Source: an uncultured Pseudomonadales bacterium (GTDB lineage: Bacteria > Pseudomonadota > Gammaproteobacteria > Pseudomonadales > Cellvibrionaceae). From it: a DNA stretch of 7,511 nucleotides. Positions 1 to 6,044 of this stretch are shown one piece after another. The notes beneath the pieces were generated by a model, which made no database searches, was not told where the DNA came from, and worked only from the letters and a program-made list of their open reading frames with translations. Each line of letters begins with the position of its first letter. The first letter of the stretch is position 1. Where the stretch lies: the NCBI GenBank assembly GCA_938048505.1, contig CALIUX010000051.1, forward strand, positions 1-7,511. The letters run 5' to 3'. The position numbers and the translations under genes are program-made.

Positions 1-277
1 TATTGATCTTGCTGATAACCCAGGCTCTGAGTTCAATGCGCAACTGGCAGTCATCACTGTTGATGGGCAAAACTACATTATTGAGCCTTCCACTCGATTG
101 CGAAATGCTCCTCATGTGAGCTTAGATCCTTTAGATGCTGCTGGCCTACAAGTGGGTGATTATGTGCGGGTCCGCTTTTGGCACAGAAACTTGCAAGAAT
201 TTGTTGCGACCTTTGTCATGACCGATTGTGAATTTGGTCGTGACCCTAACTCTCCTAGAGAGTGTGCAACACAGTAA
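1..277 (+). CDS. C-terminal fragment of a protein with a DUF5666-like beta domain (5' end outside window)
   Basis: The reading frame is open from base 2 and ends at the TAA at 275-277, giving the last 91 residues of a protein that starts upstream of the window. The fragment has alternating hydrophobic strands: VITVDGQNYIIEPSTRLRN, then a stretch ending in AGLQVGDYVRVRFWH, then FVATFVMTD. A 'V.G..y.i...T.l' strand followed by 'l..GD.V.V.f' and a closing 'a..v' strand is the pattern of the DUF5666 small beta-barrel, which often repeats several times in exported proteins. The tail has two cysteines (CEFG and REC) that could form a disulfide, fitting an extracytoplasmic location. The strong terminator about 100 bases downstream fits this gene ending a transcription unit. 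The frame is certain; the family call is tentative because only the C-terminus is visible. Confidence 0.7.
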   Translation, partial: IDLADNPGSEFNAQLAVITVDGQNYIIEPSTRLRNAPHVSLDPLDAAGLQVGDYVRVRFWHRNLQEFVATFVMTDCEFGRDPNSPRECATQ

Positions 278-291
278 TCAGACATTAACTT

Positions 292-323
292 TTATTGATT
301 ATTGATTATTGATTATTGATTAT
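292..323. repeat. Heptamer tandem repeat (TTATTGA x4 plus partial copy)
   Basis: Four perfect head-to-tail copies of TTATTGA occupy 292-319, followed by the partial copy TTAT. The array begins 15 bases after the stop codon of the upstream gene and precedes its terminator. It is short and non-coding and looks like a replication-slippage microsatellite. No function can be assigned. Confidence 0.8.
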
Positions 324-377
324 AAGTACACGCTATGTTCTCGTTTTGATTAACTGAACAGTATAAGTTGCTTTAGT

Positions 378-405
378 CCAAGGGCCCTTTAAGGGCCCTT
401 TTTTC
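378..405 (+). terminator. Rho-independent terminator of the upstream gene
   Basis: The arms AAGGGCCC (380-387) and GGGCCCTT (393-400) form a perfect 8-bp stem, six of its pairs G-C, around the 5-base loop TTTAA. The T run extends from 399 to 404. It lies about 100 bases after the stop at 277 in the right orientation. The hairpin is symmetric, but only the plus strand has the T tail, so it acts mainly in the plus direction. Confidence 0.9.
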
Positions 406-425
406 GTTGTTGTATTGTGTGGCTA

Positions 426-706
426 TTATAGTAGGCGACTTCTTCTGCTTCGACCTAGAACAGGCCATTGCTTGGTGACGTGAAGGTGATAGAGGCTAAT
501 TGTTGTGAGCGCACCATTTTTAACCGTAAATTCGATGCCGATGCTTAGTTCAAAACACATTTGATTGATCGATAGTAGTTCTAAGTAAATAGTATTGTTA
601 TTGAGGGAATCTAGACCAAATAAGTTTGTTTTTTTAAAAAAAGCGTAAATAAAGGATTAACCAGTTCCCATTTGGCTCGCTTCGCCCTTTTCGTTCTGGC
701 AACGCT
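426..706 (-). pseudogene. Possible decayed or frameshifted coding remnant, or dispersed repeat
   Basis: On the minus strand one frame is open from 656 down to the stop TAA at 426-428 (76 codons). It reads like real protein, including YLELLSINQMCFELSIGIEF, and ends in WPVLGRSRRSRLL. The only ATG in it, at 558-560, would give 44 residues and has no ribosome binding site. A second frame, open over 614-706, reads VARTKRAKRAKWELVNPLF and overlaps the first across a T7A7 run (629-642 on the plus strand). A small indel there would join the two pieces. No start codon with a binding site was found for either, so an intact gene is unlikely. It may be a broken gene or a copy of a repeated intergenic element. 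The coding character is a judgement by eye. Confidence 0.35.
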
Positions 707-713
707 CTAGCAT

Positions 714-824
714 TATGTACCTATTGGAATAGTTTGATTCTATTGCCTTACGGTTTATGAGTTCATTTCTCTCAGGCTATCAGGCTATTCCCACATCAAT
801 TTTGGCCAAAATAGGTAGATATCG
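714..824 (+). promoter_or_regulatory. Leader region of the cytochrome/DUF1552 operon with weak candidate promoter
   Basis: This stretch precedes the operon and holds no convincing gene. The best sigma-70-like pair is TTGATT (734-739) and TATGAG (756-761), 16 bases apart and matching consensus at four of six positions each, so the call is weak. Downstream lie a direct tandem duplication of CAGGCTAT (773-780 and 781-788) and the palindrome TTTGGCCAAA (801-810). The start codon at 825 has only a modest binding site, AGG at 813-815. A regulator could bind the palindrome, but nothing shows which one. Confidence 0.25.
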
Positions 825-3074
825 ATGATTCATAGCAACCGATTTTCGGTGAGACCCGATAGCCTTGACCAAGCTCAGCGCTTGTCTCGGCATTTGATTC
901 GATCCGTTTTCATGCTTTTCACTGCTCTTGTTTTAGCAAGCTGCGTTGCTCAAGATGAGAGCGCCACTAGCTCATCTTCTTCTTTCAGTGTTAATTCTTC
1001 TCCTGCAAGTACTGCTCAAGACAGCTCTTCAGTAGTGAGCTCTTCTAGCAGTGAAGCTACTGTTAATTCGAGCAGTAGTGAGCCGAATGTTGTTGAGTTG
1101 GTAGAAGTCAAACAAGAATACAGAGATTACTATGCAAATAATTGCTCAAATTGCCATGGCGACAAAAATGGCAGTGGCATAGCAATATTGGGTGGTGCAT
1201 TAACCTCTGACGAATGCGAGGCTTGCTCTGATCCTGCGCTATTGGTTGAAGTAATTGTGGATGAGATGCCACCATCAGCGCCCGGCAGTTGTGATGTTGA
1301 TTGTGCAACGGAGCTGGCAAGTTATATCTTGCTTGAATTTGCAGGTTTTAATAACAATGCGCCATCTAATGTAGTTCAATTTAAAGCTGCAGGTGATGTT
1401 GCTGCTTGTGAAAAAGGTGTTGATGTCACTTATGGTGGTATGAGGCGCTTAACGCGCTTGGAATACAATCAGTTTGTTAAGGACTTGTTTAAAGATGATC
1501 GCAATGTGGCCTCTAACCTGAGTACAGATGACCTAATTGGCAACTTTACATTCAATACAGAAACGCCTTTGTCTGAACAGCAAGTATCGCAATACATCAA
1601 AACGGCAGAAGATGTTGCAGTCAATGCCGTGAAGAATCGAGATGCCTGGCTGACATGTGATTCTGCCCCCGCAATTGTGATTCCGAGTGATCAATGTAAT
1701 AGCACCGTGAACTGTAAAGATTTATTTGGTAGCACCGCAACAGATTGTCGTAGCAGCAAGTCTGATCAAAGTGTCTGTATGTGTGGTAGTGGGCGATGTG
1801 ATGCAACCCCCAATCCCATGACTAGCGGCGAATCTTGCGTAGATGCGGTTCTGAATCAAGTGGCCAAGCGGGCTTATCGCCGACCACTTACTACAGCAGA
1901 AGCAACGAGCTTGCGTAAGATTTACAATGATGCAAGTAAAGAAGCAAGTGAGGATGATGGCCTGACAGTGCTCATAACGGCAATACTCGCTTCACCTAAC
2001 TTTATCTATTACACCGAGTTTGGTGAAGGGGATGAAAAATCCCCAGGTGTTATTGCTTTAACCCAGCATGAGCTTGCTGCTCGATTAGCATCTTACCTAT
2101 GGCGTAGCGCACCTGACGAAATGTTATTAGCTGCTGCAGATGCAGGTGAGTTATCAACTGATGAGCAGATTATGGCGCAGGCGACTCGCCTATTAGATGA
2201 CCCTAAAGCACGTGAGGTCATTGCTTTATTTCACAGTGAGTGGCTTCATCTTAAGCAGCCAATCGAAGGTGATGCTACAGCAGCTTTTGTTGAAGCAGCT
2301 AACGAAGATACTATCCAAACTGTGCTCAATCTGGTATTCGAAGAAAATGCATCGTTAAGAGACTTCTTTACTGTCACATATGGCTTTTTAAATGACGAAA
2401 CCAAAGCACTTTATGAAGTGACCGGTGATGCGACCGGCGCAGAAAAAGAAGGCTATGCACGTTACGATCTAAGTGCAGATCGACGTAAAGGCCTGTTAAC
2501 GCGAGGCGGTTTTTTAAATAGTAATACCCCACCTTCTGGTCGTGGTATTTTTATTCGGCAAGAGCTTTTATGTGGTTTTGTTCCACCACCACCTGCTGAT
2601 GTAGATGTAGATTTGCCAGAGTTAGGGGCCGATGCATCACCAAGAGAGCAGTGGCTGCAACATATTGCTGATCCTTCGTGTGGTTCGTGTCATGCACTGA
2701 TCGACCCGCTAGGCTTTGCGTTTGACCACTATGACAGGAAAGGGAAATGGCAAGACTTTTTGAGCTCGCCTAGTGGCAAGCAATTCCCTGTGCTGGACGA
2801 AGGTGAAATTATCGCAACTACCGATATTGACGGCTCCTTCTCTAATGGAAATGATTTACAAGCTATGATTGCAGACAGTATTGATACGCGTACTTGCTAC
2901 AACTTCCAATGGTTGAGATTTGCCACCGGTATAACGCCAACAGTGAATGACCTATGTTCGTTAGCTGAAGCAAATCAAACATCTGCGAAAAATGATTATA
3001 CCGTTCGTGATGTGATTTTATCCGTAGTCTTAACTGACGCTTTCCGCTACTTCCGTCCAGAACAAAGTAATTAA
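825..3074 (+). CDS. Outer-surface lipoprotein with cytochrome c motifs, DUF1592/DUF1588/DUF1585 family
   Basis: This 749-residue protein has a lipobox LASC with the lipidated Cys at residue 40, after a basic segment and a hydrophobic core at about 28-39. A polyserine linker (about 45-86) spaces the body from the membrane. A cytochrome c-like domain follows (about 97-175), with haem motif CSNCH at 107-111 and Met148 in EMPP as a likely axial ligand. Next come, in the usual family order, PSD3/DUF1587 (about 204-265), PSD5/DUF1595 (about 338-398, with AYRRPL), PSD4/DUF1592 (about 408-535), PSCyt3/DUF1588 (about 553-645, with a second haem motif CGSCH at 619-623) and PSD2/DUF1585 (about 665-742). 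An eight-cysteine segment at 278-338 is unusual. The family has no established reaction; electron transfer in the periplasm or at the cell surface is inferred from the haem motifs. The next gene follows after 13 bases. The start is supported by a weak AGG site and by the basic n-region; Met30 would leave too short a signal. Confidence 0.93.
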   Translation: MIHSNRFSVRPDSLDQAQRLSRHLIRSVFMLFTALVLASCVAQDESATSSSSSFSVNSSPASTAQDSSSVVSSSSSEATVNSSSSEPNVVELVEVKQEYRDYYANNCSNCHGDKNGSGIAILGGALTSDECEACSDPALLVEVIVDEMPPSAPGSCDVDCATELASYILLEFAGFNNNAPSNVVQFKAAGDVAACEKGVDVTYGGMRRLTRLEYNQFVKDLFKDDRNVASNLSTDDLIGNFTFNTETPLSEQQVSQYIKTAEDVAVNAVKNRDAWLTCDSAPAIVIPSDQCNSTVNCKDLFGSTATDCRSSKSDQSVCMCGSGRCDATPNPMTSGESCVDAVLNQVAKRAYRRPLTTAEATSLRKIYNDASKEASEDDGLTVLITAILASPNFIYYTEFGEGDEKSPGVIALTQHELAARLASYLWRSAPDEMLLAAADAGELSTDEQIMAQATRLLDDPKAREVIALFHSEWLHLKQPIEGDATAAFVEAANEDTIQTVLNLVFEENASLRDFFTVTYGFLNDETKALYEVTGDATGAEKEGYARYDLSADRRKGLLTRGGFLNSNTPPSGRGIFIRQELLCGFVPPPPADVDVDLPELGADASPREQWLQHIADPSCGSCHALIDPLGFAFDHYDRKGKWQDFLSSPSGKQFPVLDEGEIIATTDIDGSFSNGNDLQAMIADSIDTRTCYNFQWLRFATGITPTVNDLCSLAEANQTSAKNDYTVRDVILSVVLTDAFRYFRPEQSN

Positions 3075-3087
3075 GAGGAACCTCACA

Positions 3088-4515
3088 ATGAGTCTTAATA
3101 AATATTATCAGAACAAGTATGGACGACGTGCGGTTTTACGCGGTATAGGGGCGGGTGCTTTGGCACCTTTCCTACCGATTTTAGAAGCCGATGCACAAAG
3201 CTCTTTAGGGATTAAGCGCTTTGTGTGTATCACGACACCCAACGGCATTGAAGATGCTTTGCCAACAGGGAGTGAAACAAATTTTAACTTTAGAGATTCT
3301 TTAAGGTCGTTTGATCCTCATAAAAGCGATATAACGTGTATTGGTGGTATGGATTGGAAGGCATTTAATCAGGCAAAAGATAAGCCCTCTAATAATCATA
3401 CAGAGCCGGTTCCCATTACGTTGACGGGCGCGTTTAGTGTTCGGCCTGCTAACAACAATAAAAACAACTGGACCTCTGCGCGTCCTTCTGTTGATCAATA
3501 TATTGCACAGCGTCTATGGGAAAACCAAGATACACGTACAAAATTCAAGTCAATCATTGCTGGCGTAAAAGTGACTGCTTGGGCATCAAAGTTAATCTAT
3601 GCAGAGGCCAACAAGCCCCTTAGCCCAGAGAACAAGCCCAGTAATTTACATGCACGTATGTTTGATGGCTTAAACCCTGGCACAGTAAACGGTGGCAGTG
3701 GCGGCGAGCCTGATCCAGCTGTTCTAAGAGCGCTTCAAGCAAGAAGGAGTGTGTTAGATAACATTACGGCCGACCTAACTCGTATCAATAGTCGCATTGG
3801 TGCTGATGATAAAGTCAAAATGGAAGCGCACCTTCAATCTATTCGTGAGATCGAAACGCGTTTGGACTTTGAAGCAGAGCAAGCCCAAGTTGCAGCCGAT
3901 TCAGAAGCAGCTGAAAAGGGCACGGCTTGCTCTATTCCTAGTTTGAAAAATGAAGATGGTTCATTTGAGAATAACTATCGCAAAGAAGGCGAAAACCAAA
4001 TGGACATTATCGCCAACTCATTTGCTTGTGACTTGACTCGGGTTGCAACGTTGATGTGGTCTAATGGCACTAATCAATATATGTTCCCTTCAAAAGGCGT
4101 AGACGTAGGCCATCATCATCAAACGCATCAAAATGAAAACGCCAACAAAGGCAATAGAATAAAAACTAGCCAGTGGTACGCTGAGCGAGTGCTTTATCTT
4201 GTTGAAAAGCTCAAATCTATACCCGATGGCAATAATGGTACTTTGTTTGATAGTACGGCTATTTTATGGACTAGTGAGCACGCTGGTGGGGGCGGTCATG
4301 GTCGCAGTAATCTGCCTTTCACTATACTGGGTAGCATGGGCGGAAGTATTCAAACTGGGCGTTTTCTGGATTTCAGAAAAACCGGCAGTAATGGGCGAGG
4401 GCGCCACAATGGCGACTTATACCTCTCCTTAATACATGCCATGGGCTATACAGATCTAAGAAGCTTTGGTGAGCCTAATTTAGGTGATGGCGTATTGCCT
4501 GGATTCCTGACTTAA
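3088..4515 (+). CDS. Tat-exported DUF1552 (HXXSHH family) protein
   Basis: This 475-residue protein starts at an ATG with the strong ribosome binding site AGAGGA (3074-3079) that overlaps the stop of the preceding gene, so the two are surely co-transcribed and probably translationally linked. The N-terminus is a twin-arginine signal: YGRRAVLRG (Arg13-Arg14), a hydrophobic stretch to about residue 32, and a probable cleavage after ADA (34-36). The remainder is one DUF1552 domain. It has a beta strand near 43-50 (KRFVCITTPNG), a helical, coiled-coil-prone stretch at about 210-272, the histidine cluster GHHHQTH at 341-347 and the C-terminal motif SEHAGGGGHG (396-405). DUF1552 genes commonly sit beside DUF1592-type cytochrome genes. 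The fold is thought to be distantly related to DUF1501 and the alkaline phosphatase/sulfatase group, but the reaction is unknown. Tat export implies folding, and perhaps cofactor loading, before transport. Its histidine motif differs from the family signature (see findings). Confidence 0.93.
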   Translation: MSLNKYYQNKYGRRAVLRGIGAGALAPFLPILEADAQSSLGIKRFVCITTPNGIEDALPTGSETNFNFRDSLRSFDPHKSDITCIGGMDWKAFNQAKDKPSNNHTEPVPITLTGAFSVRPANNNKNNWTSARPSVDQYIAQRLWENQDTRTKFKSIIAGVKVTAWASKLIYAEANKPLSPENKPSNLHARMFDGLNPGTVNGGSGGEPDPAVLRALQARRSVLDNITADLTRINSRIGADDKVKMEAHLQSIREIETRLDFEAEQAQVAADSEAAEKGTACSIPSLKNEDGSFENNYRKEGENQMDIIANSFACDLTRVATLMWSNGTNQYMFPSKGVDVGHHHQTHQNENANKGNRIKTSQWYAERVLYLVEKLKSIPDGNNGTLFDSTAILWTSEHAGGGGHGRSNLPFTILGSMGGSIQTGRFLDFRKTGSNGRGRHNGDLYLSLIHAMGYTDLRSFGEPNLGDGVLPGFLT

Positions 4516-4517
4516 TA

Positions 4518-4585
4518 GCTATGTTTTGTAAGTGGCTATGTTTTGTAAGTGGCCATGTTTCGAAAATAGCTATATTTTGAAAAAG
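4518..4585. repeat. Four tandem copies of a 17-base repeat
   Basis: The unit GCTATGTTTTGTAAGTG occurs twice perfectly at 4518-4534 and 4535-4551. It is followed without gap by two diverged copies of the same length at 4552-4568 (GCCATGTTTCGAAAATA) and 4569-4585 (GCTATATTTTGAAAAAG). The array starts two bases after the stop codon of the DUF1552 gene and lies in its 3' untranslated region. The copies are directly repeated with no unique spacers, so this is a minisatellite and not a CRISPR. The diverged distal copies suggest an old array with a recent duplication at its proximal end. Confidence 0.85.
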
Positions 4586-4651
4586 CTTTATGCTTGATTG
4601 AAAGAACTGCAGAAAGATCTGAGTGATTTCATGAATCCAACAACAAGAAGG

Positions 4652-4674
4652 AACCCATCAAGGTAAGATGGGTT
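4652..4674. other. Perfect 8-bp inverted repeat, possible accessory terminator hairpin
   Basis: AACCCATC (4652-4659) and GATGGGTT (4667-4674) form a perfect 8-bp stem with a 7-base loop. On the minus strand it is followed by a T-rich but interrupted stretch (CCTTCTTGTTGTTG). On the plus strand it is followed by an A-rich one. It could back up termination of the minus-strand gene ending at 4725, or stabilise the 3' end of the plus-strand operon transcript. Confidence 0.4.
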
Positions 4675-4693
4675 GTAATAAAAATCATGCCAT

Positions 4694-4733
4694 AAAAATT
4701 AAAGCCTCTTTATTAAAGCAGGCTTTAATTTTT
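4694..4733. terminator. Bidirectional terminator between convergent genes
   Basis: AAAAATTAAAGCC (4694-4706) and GGCTTTAATTTTT (4721-4733) are perfect 13-base inverted arms around a 14-base loop. Each strand reads A-rich, then GC core, then T-run, which suits termination in both directions. It lies between the plus-strand operon ending at 4515 and the minus-strand gene whose stop codon at 4725-4727 falls inside one arm. The GC core is only three pairs, so the hairpin is long but not very stable. Confidence 0.75.
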
Positions 4734-5075
4734 GTAAACCCGCCAATTACTGCAGTTATTATTGCCATTCATGGTGAATCCCGACGGTGGGTAGTACTGG
4801 CAGCTTTGCTGGCCATAGCCAAAAGTATGTGTACGGCCCACAACAATATTAATGCTAGAGCCTACCGCAGGGTGATAAGGGCATTGGACCCGATATTGTG
4901 CATACTCATATCCACCGCCCCCAGTGCTATAGGTATTTGTAAATGTACAATTATGGAAAGTGTTGCCAATAGTGCGGTCGCCAAATTCAGCTACTTTTGG
5001 TCCTGCATATGCCTGAGACATCAAGCCTAATGCAGTTAACATAATAGCGGCCTTTTTGATAAAACGTATTTTCAT
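4725..5075 (-). CDS. Small secreted four-cysteine protein of unknown function
   Basis: The chosen start at 5075 gives 116 residues. A longer frame begins at 5129, but the ATG at 5075 has a good AGAGGA site eight bases upstream and begins directly with a signal peptide: MKIRFIKK, hydrophobic AAIMLTALGLM, then SQAYA with probable cleavage after residue 24. The mature part of about 92 residues is rich in Gly, Asn, Tyr and Thr. It has four cysteines, at 43, 65, 92 and 108, which suggests two disulfides in a small periplasmic or secreted domain. It contains a glycine run (STGGGG) and no transmembrane segment after the signal. I do not recognise a family. It lies 123 bases downstream of the next minus-strand gene and could share its transcript or have its own promoter in that gap. 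The opposite-strand frame across it is a shadow. Confidence 0.75.
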   Translation of the reverse strand: MKIRFIKKAAIMLTALGLMSQAYAGPKVAEFGDRTIGNTFHNCTFTNTYSTGGGGYEYAQYRVQCPYHPAVGSSINIVVGRTHTFGYGQQSCQYYPPSGFTMNGNNNCSNWRVYKN

Positions 5076-5198
5076 TTTCAGATCCTCTATGGATGCATTA
5101 ATTAAAGCCAAATCCTTAATTCCACCCACATCGATATGTGAAATTGATCAGGTAGCGTTGGCTTTCACCACCCTGCAATGCTCCCTTAAGCGCACAGA

Positions 5199-5930
5199 CT
5201 ACAAAGCACTATTAAACTCAGCTGAGCTTAATAAATCCTTGGCGCTGTTTTCTGATATAAAAAAATACACTTCACCGGTACTTTCACTGTTAAAAAAAGA
5301 AACAGTTTGCGATTCATTCAGTAGCCCTTTCTTAGCGGAGGCGGCTTTAAAACTCTGATAAAGTGCTTGACCTTGTGCTAGCTCTTCAACAGCTAAAATA
5401 ACCCTGCAATTTTTTGACTTGCAACTTAACGCTGTTGGTGAAAACTGACTAAGATATGCTTCGTGTTCGAATAGTGCTAAGAGTTTATCTTCTTTATCAA
5501 TTGCCCATTCTGGGTCTAAGCGCTCTAACTCATAGCGATGATTAACTACGGGTAAGGCATTTTCTTTGGTGTTGCCAAGAAATTGCCTAAAGCGATTAAT
5601 GTCGTCTTGTTGCTGTTTGAGTTTTTCTGCTAGTGATGCCGCATTATGATGTTTTCTTGCCCTCGTTTTATTCTCTTCTTTCGCGCTATCGTTTCTTAAA
5701 TATGGCTTATATGGATGCGATAACACGTTTTTATTCACGCCCTGTGAGGGTGGCGCACCAGTTGATTTAATCTCAGTGGGAAGTGTTGAGCTGTGATTTA
5801 TAGCGGCGTTTTTAGAGAGTGGTGCAGGGCTATTATTTTCTTGGGGCAAGTAATGGGCTAATTTAAAGCCTGAATAAGCACTCAGAAGAGAGATCACTGC
5901 TGTCAAAGTAACCCACTGAGATGTATTCAT
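5199..5930 (-). CDS. Membrane-anchored periplasmic protein with a closely spaced Cys pair, unknown function
   Basis: This 243-residue protein has an N-terminal hydrophobic segment (about residues 6-24, VTLTAVISLLSAYSGFKLA) with no clear signal-peptidase site, so it is probably a single-pass inner-membrane protein with a periplasmic body. Residues about 29-95 are low-complexity, rich in Ser, Pro, Asn and Lys. Residues 97-118 form a charged helix (AEKLKQQQDDINRFRQFL). The C-terminal half appears to be a compact alpha/beta domain. In it SCKSKNCRVILAV (Cys170, Cys175) recalls the 'C.s..CRv' strand seen in many uncharacterised proteobacterial exported proteins and probably forms a disulfide. The start ATG at 5930 has a modest AGG site. 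The pilin-like gene lies 114 bases upstream on the same strand, so the two may be co-expressed. No function is assigned. Confidence 0.8.
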   Translation of the reverse strand: MNTSQWVTLTAVISLLSAYSGFKLAHYLPQENNSPAPLSKNAAINHSSTLPTEIKSTGAPPSQGVNKNVLSHPYKPYLRNDSAKEENKTRARKHHNAASLAEKLKQQQDDINRFRQFLGNTKENALPVVNHRYELERLDPEWAIDKEDKLLALFEHEAYLSQFSPTALSCKSKNCRVILAVEELAQGQALYQSFKAASAKKGLLNESQTVSFFNSESTGEVYFFISENSAKDLLSSAEFNSAL

Positions 5931-6044
5931 TCATTCGCCTGACTTTTCTGTGATGGCTACCCAAAGTAGGGTGATCATATCCTTTTGTGAAAATCACAGC
6001 TAAAATCTTTGCGTCAACATGGCGGTGTTGGCGACACAAATAGA

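Noticed and set aside
1108..1806. Minus-strand frames of 70 and 61 residues within the cytochrome gene (similarly 3301-3498 and 4199-4432 in the DUF1552 gene)
   Set aside because: They lie wholly inside well-supported family genes, have odd compositions (His/Cys rich or low complexity) and lack binding sites.
4518..4585. CRISPR array
   Set aside because: The 17-base units abut with no unique spacers, and no cas gene is present.
4668..5030. Plus-strand 120-residue frame opposite the small secreted protein
   Set aside because: It starts inside a hairpin, has no binding site and is antisense to a frame with a signal peptide and a good ribosome binding site.
5127..5140. Hairpin CACAT-CGAT-ATGTG as a terminator of the 243-residue gene
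   Set aside because: The stem is only five pairs and neither strand has a T run after it.
5056..5358. Plus-strand 100-residue frame
   Set aside because: It straddles the gap and the 3' half of the minus-strand 243-residue gene, with no binding site. It is a shadow frame.
5986..5998. CRP-like site TGTGA...TCACA
   Set aside because: The half-sites are separated by three bases instead of the six required for a CRP dimer, so it is only a short inverted repeat.
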